Below are positions 1 to 5,430 of a stretch of 5,430 nt of DNA, piece after piece. This DNA comes from Lachnospiraceae bacterium UBA5895 (lineage in GTDB: Bacteria > Bacillota > Clostridia > Lachnospirales > Lachnospiraceae), in the NCBI GenBank assembly GCA_002431915.1, contig DJEP01000124.1:1-5430 (forward strand), given 5' to 3'. The position numbers and the translations under genes are program-made. Numbering within the stretch: the first letter of the stretch is position 1; each line of letters starts with the position of its first letter. Below the pieces are notes generated by a model, which was not told the origin of the DNA, ran no database searches, and was given only the letters and a program-made list of their open reading frames with translations.

Positions 1-990
1 TCCGCAGAAGAAGCGGATGCACACCTGGAAGAAATCAGGAGCGGCAGGAAGCAGGAAAAGCTACAGAATCTGCTGGAGAGATATGAGGAGCTTCTCCGGT
101 TCGAAGAGCCGGAATATCAGAACCGAAAACTGGAGAAGCTCATAAGTGCGGCCGGCGATGACGGAAAAGAGAATCTGTCCGGGGATAAGAGTCAGGAAGA
201 AACGGCAACACTTGCTTTGCTGAACAGTATTACCAATAATAATGTCCGGCAGGGAGAGCAGACACCGCAGGAATATCTGAAAAAGGTATTACAGCCGGAA
301 ACGGAGCCCCCCGCCTGCCCGGACCGAATGAGAACAAGCTATCGGGAAATCCGACAGAAGATGGAGAGCGGCGAGACAAAGCTATTACCGGCAGACCGGT
401 TGAGAAATTTCTGCAATACGCTGATGAATCCGGAGATTCCGGTCGCAGAGTTCGCCGCCGGGGCGATTCTGATGCACGAGCTGGGAGAAGCAAAAATTCT
501 GCAGGCAATAGGGGAAGAAAAGATCACACGTCTGCCCAGAGAGATCAGAGGCATCATGGAATATGGCGGAATCTTCCGTAAAAGCCTGGAAACCGGCAGA
601 AAAGAGACGACAAAAGCTTTGAAGGATCCGGAGACCAGACCGGACGCAGCGGAGCTTCTGGATGTCATGATCATTGACAGTATTGACAGAGAGCGTGTGG
701 TACTGAAGAATCTTAAGAGAAATGAGAGAAATCAGATGGTCTATACGCCGCTTTTGGGGCGTCTTGGTAAGATCGGCATTGAGGCTTTCCGGAAGGAAGT
801 GAAGGAAGCCGTCGGCCCGGATTACCTGGAAAAACAGGCAGCTATGGGAAGTGCGGAGTTTGCCCTGCACCATCGCCTGAATCTGGGAATTTCCGCAACG
901 GGGGATCTGACAAAGCAGCTGATAAAAGAGAACACCAGAAAAATCAAGATGGAACAGCAAAAAACAAAACAGGCACAGCCACCTCATTGA
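1..990 (+). CDS. Unrecognised charged protein, 3' part only (5' end outside window)
   Basis: The frame is open from base 1 to the TGA at 988-990, giving 329 codons, so the true start lies upstream. The in-frame TTG at 217 is not needed as a start, because coding-type sequence (SAEEADAHLEEI...) continues before it. I do not recognise a family. The visible part is hydrophilic and rich in Glu, Lys and Arg, and looks mostly helical. Codons 1-72 resemble a charged helical or linker stretch. From about codon 110 onward the sequence is more compact, with segments such as FAAGAILMHELGEAKIL and AELLDVMIIDSIDRERVVL. The C-terminus is Lys/Gln-rich and probably disordered. There is no membrane segment, signal peptide or obvious catalytic motif in this part. 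It ends in its own terminator and so is transcriptionally separate from the downstream operon. A structural, regulatory or mobile-element-borne protein are all possible. That it is a real coding region is fairly sure; its function is unknown. Confidence 0.8.
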   Translation, partial: SAEEADAHLEEIRSGRKQEKLQNLLERYEELLRFEEPEYQNRKLEKLISAAGDDGKENLSGDKSQEETATLALLNSITNNNVRQGEQTPQEYLKKVLQPETEPPACPDRMRTSYREIRQKMESGETKLLPADRLRNFCNTLMNPEIPVAEFAAGAILMHELGEAKILQAIGEEKITRLPREIRGIMEYGGIFRKSLETGRKETTKALKDPETRPDAAELLDVMIIDSIDRERVVLKNLKRNERNQMVYTPLLGRLGKIGIEAFRKEVKEAVGPDYLEKQAAMGSAEFALHHRLNLGISATGDLTKQLIKENTRKIKMEQQKTKQAQPPH

Positions 991-1002
991 GGTGGCTTTT
1001 TT
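978..1002 (+). terminator. Intrinsic terminator overlapping the stop codon
   Basis: GCCACCTC (978-985) pairs with GAGGTGGC (989-996) as an 8-bp GC-rich stem with a 3-nt ATT loop. Six T residues follow directly at 997-1002. This is a textbook Rho-independent terminator for the upstream gene. The TGA stop at 988-990 lies in the loop and descending arm, so a ribosome finishing translation would cover the hairpin. Confidence 0.92.
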
Positions 1003-1180
1003 CAAACAGGGAACTCCTCTTTTCGGCAATAATTCATACGATTCTCTATGCTCTGATTATAATAAAGTCCGGAGAATTTCACTATCTTTCCTTGAAATAA
1101 AAAATAGTTCCCTTAAAATAAAAAGAAAGTGGGCAGGAAAATTGATATATTGAAAATGGTAGAAGAAGGAGAAGTGACGG
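1003..1180 (+). promoter_or_regulatory. Intergenic regulatory region with candidate promoter for the two-component operon
   Basis: This 178-nt A-rich gap between the upstream terminator and the kinase start carries no gene. The best promoter candidate is TTGAAA (1092-1097), a 16-nt spacer and TAAAAT (1114-1119), which would place the transcription start near 1126. A second candidate is a perfect TATAAT at 1058-1063. It has no good -35 box at 16-18 nt, and a TG that sits one base too far upstream for an extended -10. A Shine-Dalgarno AAGGAG lies at 1166-1171, nine bases before the kinase ATG. Promoter calls are by eye only. Confidence 0.5.
1090..1124 (+). repeat. 14-bp direct repeat at 21-bp spacing in the operon promoter region
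   Basis: CCTTGAAATAAAAA (1090-1103) and CCTTAAAATAAAAA (1111-1124) match at 13 of 14 positions. They start 21 bp apart, which is two helical turns and puts both copies on the same DNA face. The copies contain the candidate -35 and -10 boxes respectively. The geometry suits a dimeric regulator that binds direct repeats, such as an AraC-type protein. However, A-richness makes chance similarity easier, so operator function is an inference. Confidence 0.45.
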
Positions 1181-2491
1181 ATGCGGCAGAAAAATAATTC
1201 GTTAATCGTCAAGATAATGTTTGTCATGAGTGGACTTCTGATCCTCGGAGGAGCGATTCTGCTGACTTTATGGCGGTTTACTAACAATGTTTTGGCAGAG
1301 AACCAGCAGGAGGAGATTGGACACTTGCTGAACATCTATGAGGCATCTTTGGAATACGGTCTCCATAGTACAGACAATAATCTTCTGTCCATTGCGCAGG
1401 AACAGAAATCTCTCGAGGAATTGTCAAATGCGGAGGAAGCAAAAAGATACTATGCGGCAACAGATCTTTTGGACATTATAAAGCGCCTTCGGTCGAACAA
1501 CGATACTGTGGATATGCTCATTGCTATTGGCAATTATGAGAACAATGTGTCGGATGCCAGTGCCCGATTGACGATGCAGGACCGGGATGCAATCATCGCG
1601 TATATGAACGAACGAAGATTGGAACGAAAGGAAGGGGAGAAGATGCCTACCGGAACCCAGGGGTGGATCGTTGTGACAGTGGGAGAGGAACAATATCTGC
1701 TGCGCAGCTACGATACGCGGGATTACTCTGCGGCTGCATGGATCAAAGCGGACACTTTCCTCGAACAGATACTTCGATTGGAGCATGATACCAACCGGAC
1801 TCTGACACTGGAGAATGCGCAGGGAGTGCTCCTCGCCGGAGAGGCATATAAGGGAACGAAACCCACAAGAAGCTGGAGGCAGGACATCGGGAAATATAAT
1901 CTTGTATTGGTATGCACGGTGGAACGCAATACAATCTATGAACAGATTCCTTTTCTTCCGGCAGTAATTCTACTCATTGTAGTACTGATGATCGGACTGC
2001 TGGTATGGCTCTACAGCTATGTCCGCAGTGAGATATTCCAGCCTATCCGGGCTTTGATGTATACGATAGAATATATTCAGAACGGAGACTACAAACATCG
2101 TGTGGAGACCAGGTGTAGAAATCGTGAGTTCAGTGTGCTGAATGAGGCATTTAATTCCATGATGGATACGATCGTTGAACTGCGGATCAGTGAGTATGAG
2201 AGGCAGCTGCAACAGAAGGAGACGGAGCTCAAATATTTTCAGATGCAGATCAAACCACATTTTTTTCTGAATGCGATTGCTACGATTCACAGCATGAGCT
2301 TTGATAATCGAGGTGAAGAAATCAGGGCATATATTACAGCACTGTCTGAAAATATCCGGTATATGTTTAAGGCCGGACTGCATACGGTTCCGATAGAAGA
2401 GGAACTGAATCATTTGGAAAATATCTGGAAATGCAGGAAATTCTGTATCCCGGCTGTGTTTTCTGTTATATGGACAGACCGCAGGAACTGA
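1181..2491 (+). CDS. YesM-type sensor histidine kinase, N-terminal fragment of a frameshifted gene
   Basis: This is the membrane sensor and dimerisation part of a LytS/YesM-type histidine kinase. The visible order is: short cytoplasmic start; TM1 at about residues 10-32; an extracellular sensor of about 225 residues (33-257), probably of the Cache type; TM2 at about 258-281; HAMP at about 282-334; a Gln/Glu-rich coiled coil at about 335-356; and the phosphoacceptor motif QIKPHFFLN with His360. LSENIRY, the expected segment after the H-box, is at 388-394. The ATG at 1181 is supported by AAGGAG nine bases upstream and by its position just before TM1. After Asn414 the frame leaves the family pattern (HLENIWKCRKF where NYLEMQ is expected) and stops at 2489-2491. 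As written, the product lacks the ATPase domain and could not autophosphorylate. It leads an apparent operon with the response regulator. The cognate ligand is unknown; YesM kinases often serve carbohydrate uptake systems. Confidence 0.9.
   Translation: MRQKNNSLIVKIMFVMSGLLILGGAILLTLWRFTNNVLAENQQEEIGHLLNIYEASLEYGLHSTDNNLLSIAQEQKSLEELSNAEEAKRYYAATDLLDIIKRLRSNNDTVDMLIAIGNYENNVSDASARLTMQDRDAIIAYMNERRLERKEGEKMPTGTQGWIVVTVGEEQYLLRSYDTRDYSAAAWIKADTFLEQILRLEHDTNRTLTLENAQGVLLAGEAYKGTKPTRSWRQDIGKYNLVLVCTVERNTIYEQIPFLPAVILLIVVLMIGLLVWLYSYVRSEIFQPIRALMYTIEYIQNGDYKHRVETRCRNREFSVLNEAFNSMMDTIVELRISEYERQLQQKETELKYFQMQIKPHFFLNAIATIHSMSFDNRGEEIRAYITALSENIRYMFKAGLHTVPIEEELNHLENIWKCRKFCIPAVFSVIWTDRRN
2420..2424 (+). 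other. Frameshift site: one missing T inside the histidine kinase gene
   Basis: The sequence reads GAA AAT ATC TGG in the upstream frame. Inserting one T after 2422 gives GAA AAT TAT CTG GAA ATG CAG (Glu-Asn-Tyr-Leu-Glu-Met-Gln), the usual YesM segment after the H-box, and joins the two frames into one 552-residue kinase. The run here is not a long homopolymer. It may be a true mutation, population variation or an assembly error; the sequence alone cannot decide. Confidence 0.85.
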
Positions 2492-2838
2492 TGGAGTGGA
2501 AAATTCCACAGATGATTTTGCATACATTTCTCGAAAATAAATATAAGCATACGGTCAGGGTAGGAAGTATCTTATCCATATATATTGCGATGCAGCAGAT
2601 TTCGTGGCAGGGGCGGAGAGTACTTGCTGTGACAATCGAAGATGATGGAGAAGCATTTCCGGAGAATATCATACAGGGAAAATGGGAGATTAACAACAGT
2701 AACGGTCATGGAGTAGGTCTCAATAATGTAGCAGGGACAATGGAGATTATGTACGGAGCTCCGGATCTGTTGCAATTCGAAAATATCTCCGGTGGGACAA
2801 AAATAACAATATATTTTCCGGAGAAACCGATTATATGA
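2431..2838 (+). CDS. YesM-type sensor histidine kinase, C-terminal ATPase fragment of the same gene
   Basis: This piece holds the HATPase_c domain missing from the upstream fragment, in a different frame. Family-like sequence in this frame begins at 2422 (Tyr-Leu-Glu-Met-Gln), upstream of the first ATG at 2431. That ATG has no convincing ribosome binding site, so I take this as the remainder of the kinase and not a separate gene. Motifs in order, numbered in the repaired 552-residue protein: N-box FLENKYKH (Glu452, Asn453, His457); G1 box EDDGEAF (Asp488-Gly490); glycine-rich lid NGHGVGLNNV (Gly509, 511, 513); and a closing GGTKITIYFP strand. All ATP-binding landmarks are present, so the only visible defect in the kinase is the frameshift. 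It ends 11 bases before the regulator start. Confidence 0.85.
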   Translation: MQEILYPGCVFCYMDRPQELMEWKIPQMILHTFLENKYKHTVRVGSILSIYIAMQQISWQGRRVLAVTIEDDGEAFPENIIQGKWEINNSNGHGVGLNNVAGTMEIMYGAPDLLQFENISGGTKITIYFPEKPII

Positions 2839-2847
2839 GAGGAGGAG
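2838..2847 (+). promoter_or_regulatory. Ribosome binding site that fixes the response regulator start at 2850
   Basis: AGAGGAGGAG (2838-2847) is a very strong Shine-Dalgarno stretch just before the ATG at 2850. An in-frame ATG at 2835, overlapping the kinase stop as ATGA, has no such site. It would also add five residues ahead of the canonical receiver start MKALIVDDD. The 2850 start is therefore preferred. Confidence 0.8.
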
Positions 2848-2849
2848 CT

Positions 2850-4460
2850 ATGAAAGCACTGATCGTAGATGATGATATCAATACGGTGGATGTGATTCTG
2901 CGATCCATGGAATGGGAGAAGCAGGGAATAGATACAGTCCGATATGCTTATGAGATTGCCGGGGCAAAACAGGTACTGACAGAGGAAAACATCGATATCG
3001 TCGTGTGTGACATTGAAATGCCAATGGGAAGCGGACTGGATCTGATCCAGTGGGCAAGAGAACAGCAGCTTACCAGTGAATTCCTGTTTCTGACCTGCCA
3101 TGAAAGCTTTGAATTCGCTGTCTATGCCATGCAATATGAGGCAGCGGCTTATCTGACGAAACCGTTTGTTCCGGAAAAACTGGAGCAGGAACTGTACAAG
3201 CTGATCAGTAAGATCAATCGCAGACAGGAATTGCTGGAAGCAGAAAAATACCGGGAATTATGGACGGACAGTGAAGAATATATCCGGTATGGATTTTGGA
3301 GAGATTTGCTGTTGGAACAGATTCCGGCACAAAAAGATTATATTGAAAAGGAGTTACACCGGAGGAGACTGGCATTTGAGCATGGACCGTGGATTTTGCT
3401 GATGGCATGTTCCAGAAAATATGAAAGCGCATGGGAGGAATGGAATACCGGCACAGTGGAATATGCTCTTCAGAAGTTAGGCTGTGAGGTTCTGGAGGAA
3501 CAGGAAGAGGGGATAAATATCCTGCATGAGAGCACGGATGAGCTGTTTTACATGATGAAGGTATACCGGCAGGATGACAAAGAGGCAGCAGAGAAAGCGG
3601 GAGCGGAACTGATCGGACTGTGCGATCGCTGGTTTGCCTGCGGAATGACCTGCTATCTGAGCGAACCGACAGAGCCGGAGATGCTGGCACAGGCGAGAAA
3701 GCAGATTTTGAAATATGATGCGGAGAATATGATGCGGCGGGGAATGGTACTCACCGGAGAACAGCTGCAGATAGTTCCCTTACGGGAAAAAGTCACGATG
3801 GATCTGCAGAATCTGGAACAGCATCTGATCGAAGGAGATCAGATCCGGGTCATGAATTATCTGAAAAAAATGGTGGAACAGTTGACCAAAAGCAAACAGC
3901 TGAACCCTTCTGCGCTGCTGACGCTGCAGACCAATGTGACCCAGATCGTATATGTATATCTGTATAAAAACGGTATTCGGGCTGACGAATTGTTTCACAA
4001 CGATTATGCCCTAAAGCTGCGAAACAAAGCGCATAATTCTGCGGTGGACTTTTTCAAATGGTCAAATTATCTCGTGCAGCGAACCTGGGAATATATCCGG
4101 GAGACACAGGAATCGGGTAATGTCATCGAGACCTCCAAGCGTTATATAGCAGAACATTATACGGAAGATATCGGGAGAAGCCAGGTAGCAGCAGTGGTCT
4201 ATCTGACTCCGGAATATCTGGCCAAGATATTCAAACGGTCGGAGGGGATTGGTATCAAGGATTATATCTATCAGCTGCGGATACAGGAAGCCAAACGTCT
4301 TCTGTCAGGCAGTGCAAGAGTCAGTGAAGTGGCACAAATAGTGGGATTTGATAATTTTGCATATTTTTCCACTGTTTATAAAAAGATTACCGGCATGAGT
4401 CCAAACGAATACAAAAAAGCCGGAGAAAGGACAGCAGATGAAAGTACAGGAATTAATTGA
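2850..4460 (+). CDS. YesN-type response regulator, receiver plus AraC-family HTH
   Basis: This is a cytoplasmic transcription regulator of 536 residues, the expected partner of the upstream kinase. The receiver domain spans about residues 1-122. It has the acidic triad region Asp7-Asp9, the phosphoacceptor Asp54 in VVCDIEMP, Thr82 in FLTC, and Lys104 in YLTKPF, so all switch residues are intact. A long helical middle region (about 125-420) has no motif I recognise, as is usual for large YesN-type regulators. The C-terminal AraC-type DNA-binding domain (about 425-523) carries two helix-turn-helix units: QVAAVVYLTPEYLAKIFKR and VSEVAQIVGFDNFAYFS. It closes with the family signature KKITGMSPNEYKK. 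The domain order and total length are normal. The gene begins 11 nt after the kinase stop and its last 23 bases overlap the NIF3-like gene. It likely activates a solute-use operon in response to the kinase signal; the target is not visible. Confidence 0.95.
   Translation: MKALIVDDDINTVDVILRSMEWEKQGIDTVRYAYEIAGAKQVLTEENIDIVVCDIEMPMGSGLDLIQWAREQQLTSEFLFLTCHESFEFAVYAMQYEAAAYLTKPFVPEKLEQELYKLISKINRRQELLEAEKYRELWTDSEEYIRYGFWRDLLLEQIPAQKDYIEKELHRRRLAFEHGPWILLMACSRKYESAWEEWNTGTVEYALQKLGCEVLEEQEEGINILHESTDELFYMMKVYRQDDKEAAEKAGAELIGLCDRWFACGMTCYLSEPTEPEMLAQARKQILKYDAENMMRRGMVLTGEQLQIVPLREKVTMDLQNLEQHLIEGDQIRVMNYLKKMVEQLTKSKQLNPSALLTLQTNVTQIVYVYLYKNGIRADELFHNDYALKLRNKAHNSAVDFFKWSNYLVQRTWEYIRETQESGNVIETSKRYIAEHYTEDIGRSQVAAVVYLTPEYLAKIFKRSEGIGIKDYIYQLRIQEAKRLLSGSARVSEVAQIVGFDNFAYFSTVYKKITGMSPNEYKKAGERTADESTGIN
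4426..4431 (+). promoter_or_regulatory. Ribosome binding site for the NIF3-like gene inside the regulator gene
   Basis: AAAGGA at 4426-4431 sits six bases before the ATG at 4438, within the last codons of the response regulator. It supports the start that overlaps the upstream gene by 23 nt and suggests translational coupling. Confidence 0.6.
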
Positions 4461-5274
4461 CAATATCATTCAGAAATGTGGGGTGGAACCGCTGGACAGA
4501 ACCTGCGATCAAATTATAGAGGGGGATCCGCAGACTGAAATTACAGGTATCGTTACGACCTTTATGGCAACGGTGGATGTAATCCGGCAGGCACATCATC
4601 TGGGAGCAAATCTGATTATCACCCATGAGCCGACATACTTTACGGGGGACGACGAGAGGGACTGGCTGGAACAGGATCCGGTTTATCTGGAAAAAAAGAA
4701 GCTGCTGTTGCAATATGGAATCTGCGTATGGCGTTTTCATGATTATCTGCATATGGCGGCAGAAGGCGATGGAATCTATCGTGGATTACTGCGGGAGCTG
4801 GGTTGGGAGAACTACCGGATAGCCCAGATGCGTAGTAGAGAAAAAAGTGTCCTACGAAGCTCCGATATGTGCTATCAGCTCCCGGCGACAACGGTTCGTG
4901 CGTTGGCGGAGGAATTAAAAGAGAAGCTTCATATGGATGTGATACAGATTGTAGGAGACCCGGAGACACCGGTGGAGAGGGCAGGAATTTTGGTCGGAGG
5001 AGGAAGTCTTGGATTTGGACGTGAAGCCATGCCTATGGAATTGATGGAGAGAGAGAAGCTCGATGTGCTCATCTGCGGTGAAATTCTGGAATGGACAATC
5101 TGTGCTTATGTGTGGGATGCCGCTATGCTGGGGATGCATAAGGCATTGATTATTCCCGGGCATAACCGCACAGAAGAAGCTGGGATGAAGTATCTGCCGG
5201 AGTGGCTGGAGCCACTTGCTCCCGGTATCCCAATCAACTTTGTGGAGGCAGGAGAGCCGTTTTCCTATTTATAG
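4438..5274 (+). CDS. NIF3/DUF34-family putative dinuclear metal-centre protein
   Basis: This 278-residue soluble protein matches the NIF3/DUF34 (YbgI/YqfO-like) fold in length and motif order: an N-terminal MKVQELIDNI helix; GANLIITHEPTYF at 57-69 (family pattern GANLIITHHP); RFHDYLH at 99-105 (family pattern HTNLD); GILVGGGS at 183-190; DVLICGE at 209-215; and GHNRTEE at 241-247. These proteins form hexameric rings and bind two metal ions per subunit; their biochemical role is largely unsettled. Ligands inferred by motif alignment are His63, Glu64, His105, His242 and Glu246. The second His of HHP is Glu here, and the Asp of HTNLD is His, so the metal site is atypical. It lacks the long central insert of YqfO-type members. 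It is the last gene of the apparent two-component operon, overlapping the regulator by 23 nt. Family assignment is firm; function and metal are unknown. Confidence 0.88.
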   Translation: MKVQELIDNIIQKCGVEPLDRTCDQIIEGDPQTEITGIVTTFMATVDVIRQAHHLGANLIITHEPTYFTGDDERDWLEQDPVYLEKKKLLLQYGICVWRFHDYLHMAAEGDGIYRGLLRELGWENYRIAQMRSREKSVLRSSDMCYQLPATTVRALAEELKEKLHMDVIQIVGDPETPVERAGILVGGGSLGFGREAMPMELMEREKLDVLICGEILEWTICAYVWDAAMLGMHKALIIPGHNRTEEAGMKYLPEWLEPLAPGIPINFVEAGEPFSYL

Positions 5275-5283
5275 ATTCACAAA

Positions 5284-5311
5284 AAACCTTATTTTTAAAA
5301 ATCTAAGGCTT
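5284..5311. terminator. Weak A/T-rich hairpin after the NIF3-like gene, possible terminator
   Basis: CCTTA (5287-5291) pairs with TAAGG (5304-5308). An inner TTT/AAA extension closes on a TTAA loop, with two bulged bases (TC, 5302-5303). On the + strand the stem is followed by CTTGTTC, which is a poor U-tract. On the minus strand it is followed by six T residues, the better terminator orientation. It lies about 10 nt past the stop codon, so it may end the operon or work mainly for an antisense transcript. Confidence 0.35.
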
Positions 5312-5359
5312 GTTCGCGATAGAAACGGGAGGTATGGATTTGTTAAGATGATACTATCA

Positions 5360-5373
5360 GATAAACGTTTATC
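5360..5373. promoter_or_regulatory. Perfect 14-bp palindrome, candidate LacI-family operator
   Basis: GATAAACGTTTATC is a perfect inverted repeat with no spacer and a central CpG. The core AAACGTTT is shared with known LacI/GalR-family operators such as those of PurR and RbsR. It lies in non-coding DNA ahead of whatever gene follows the window. A shorter GATA-C-TATC inverted repeat (5350-5358) lies one base upstream. I could not find a clear -35/-10 pair around it. Confidence 0.4.
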
Positions 5374-5430
5374 GCACTGCAAACTGAATTTGAAAAATGG
5401 AGGTTACTTAGTGTCTGCTGATTAAGCTAA

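Noticed and set aside
217..990. TTG at 217 as the true start of the first gene
   Set aside because: The same frame is open and coding-like back to base 1, and there is no convincing ribosome binding site before 217.
385..1029. 214-codon minus-strand open frame opposite the first gene
   Set aside because: It runs through the terminator hairpin and is antisense to a frame with clear coding character. The translation is Cys/Phe/Leu-rich and shows no family motif, so it is a shadow.
2410..2431. Programmed -1 ribosomal frameshift joining the two kinase fragments
   Set aside because: The codons TTG GAA AAT ATC do not form an X XXY YYZ slippery heptamer, and tandem tRNA re-pairing would fail. A lost base explains the join exactly.
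2835..2850. Alternative response regulator start at the ATG overlapping the kinase stop
   Set aside because: It lacks a ribosome binding site and adds MRGGA before a canonical receiver N-terminus. The AGGAGG run points to 2850.
5216..5425. 69-codon + strand frame running out of the NIF3-like gene
   Set aside because: Its first third is an out-of-frame reading of the NIF3-like gene. The rest crosses the hairpin and the palindrome and has no recognisable motif.
1..5430. CRISPR array, insertion sequence, tRNA or rRNA gene
   Set aside because: No regularly spaced repeats, transposase motifs, terminal inverted repeats or structural RNA signatures were seen on either strand.

Overview
The window most likely comes from a gut-type Clostridia genome of the family Lachnospiraceae (Bacillota). 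The basis is the YesM/YesN-style two-component pair with the QIKPHFFLN kinase motif, strong AGGAGG-type ribosome binding sites, moderate GC and A-rich intergenic DNA. This placement is an inference from gene style, not from a marker gene.

Layout, with every gene on the + strand. (1) 1-990 is the 3' part of an unrecognised, charge-rich protein. Its reading frame is open from base 1, and it ends inside an intrinsic terminator whose hairpin contains the stop codon. (2) 1003-1180 is an A-rich intergenic region with a candidate promoter and a 14-bp direct repeat at 21-bp spacing. (3) 1181-2838 is a YesM-type sensor histidine kinase gene broken by one missing base near 2422. The N-terminal piece ends at 2491, and the ATPase piece continues in another frame to 2838. 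(4) 2850-4460 is a complete YesN-type response regulator (receiver plus AraC-type HTH). (5) 4438-5274 is a NIF3/DUF34-family putative dinuclear metal protein that overlaps the regulator by 23 bases. (6) 5275-5430 is non-coding. It holds a weak hairpin that reads better as a terminator on the minus strand, and a perfect 14-bp palindrome with the CpG-centred core AAACGTTT typical of LacI-family operators.

The kinase, regulator and NIF3 genes look like one operon, with an 11-nt gap between the first two and a 23-nt overlap between the last two. The kinase would sense an extracellular signal, probably a carbohydrate or related solute as in many YesM/YesN systems. It would phosphorylate Asp54 of the regulator, which then acts on promoters, possibly including its own through the direct repeat. 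No transporter or glycoside hydrolase gene is visible here. The role of the NIF3 protein is unknown.

The observations most worth following are the exact one-base lesion in the kinase, the apparent exchange of metal ligands in the NIF3 protein (HH/D of the family read here as HE/H), and the tight coupling of that protein to a two-component system. I see no clearly new defence or mobile system.
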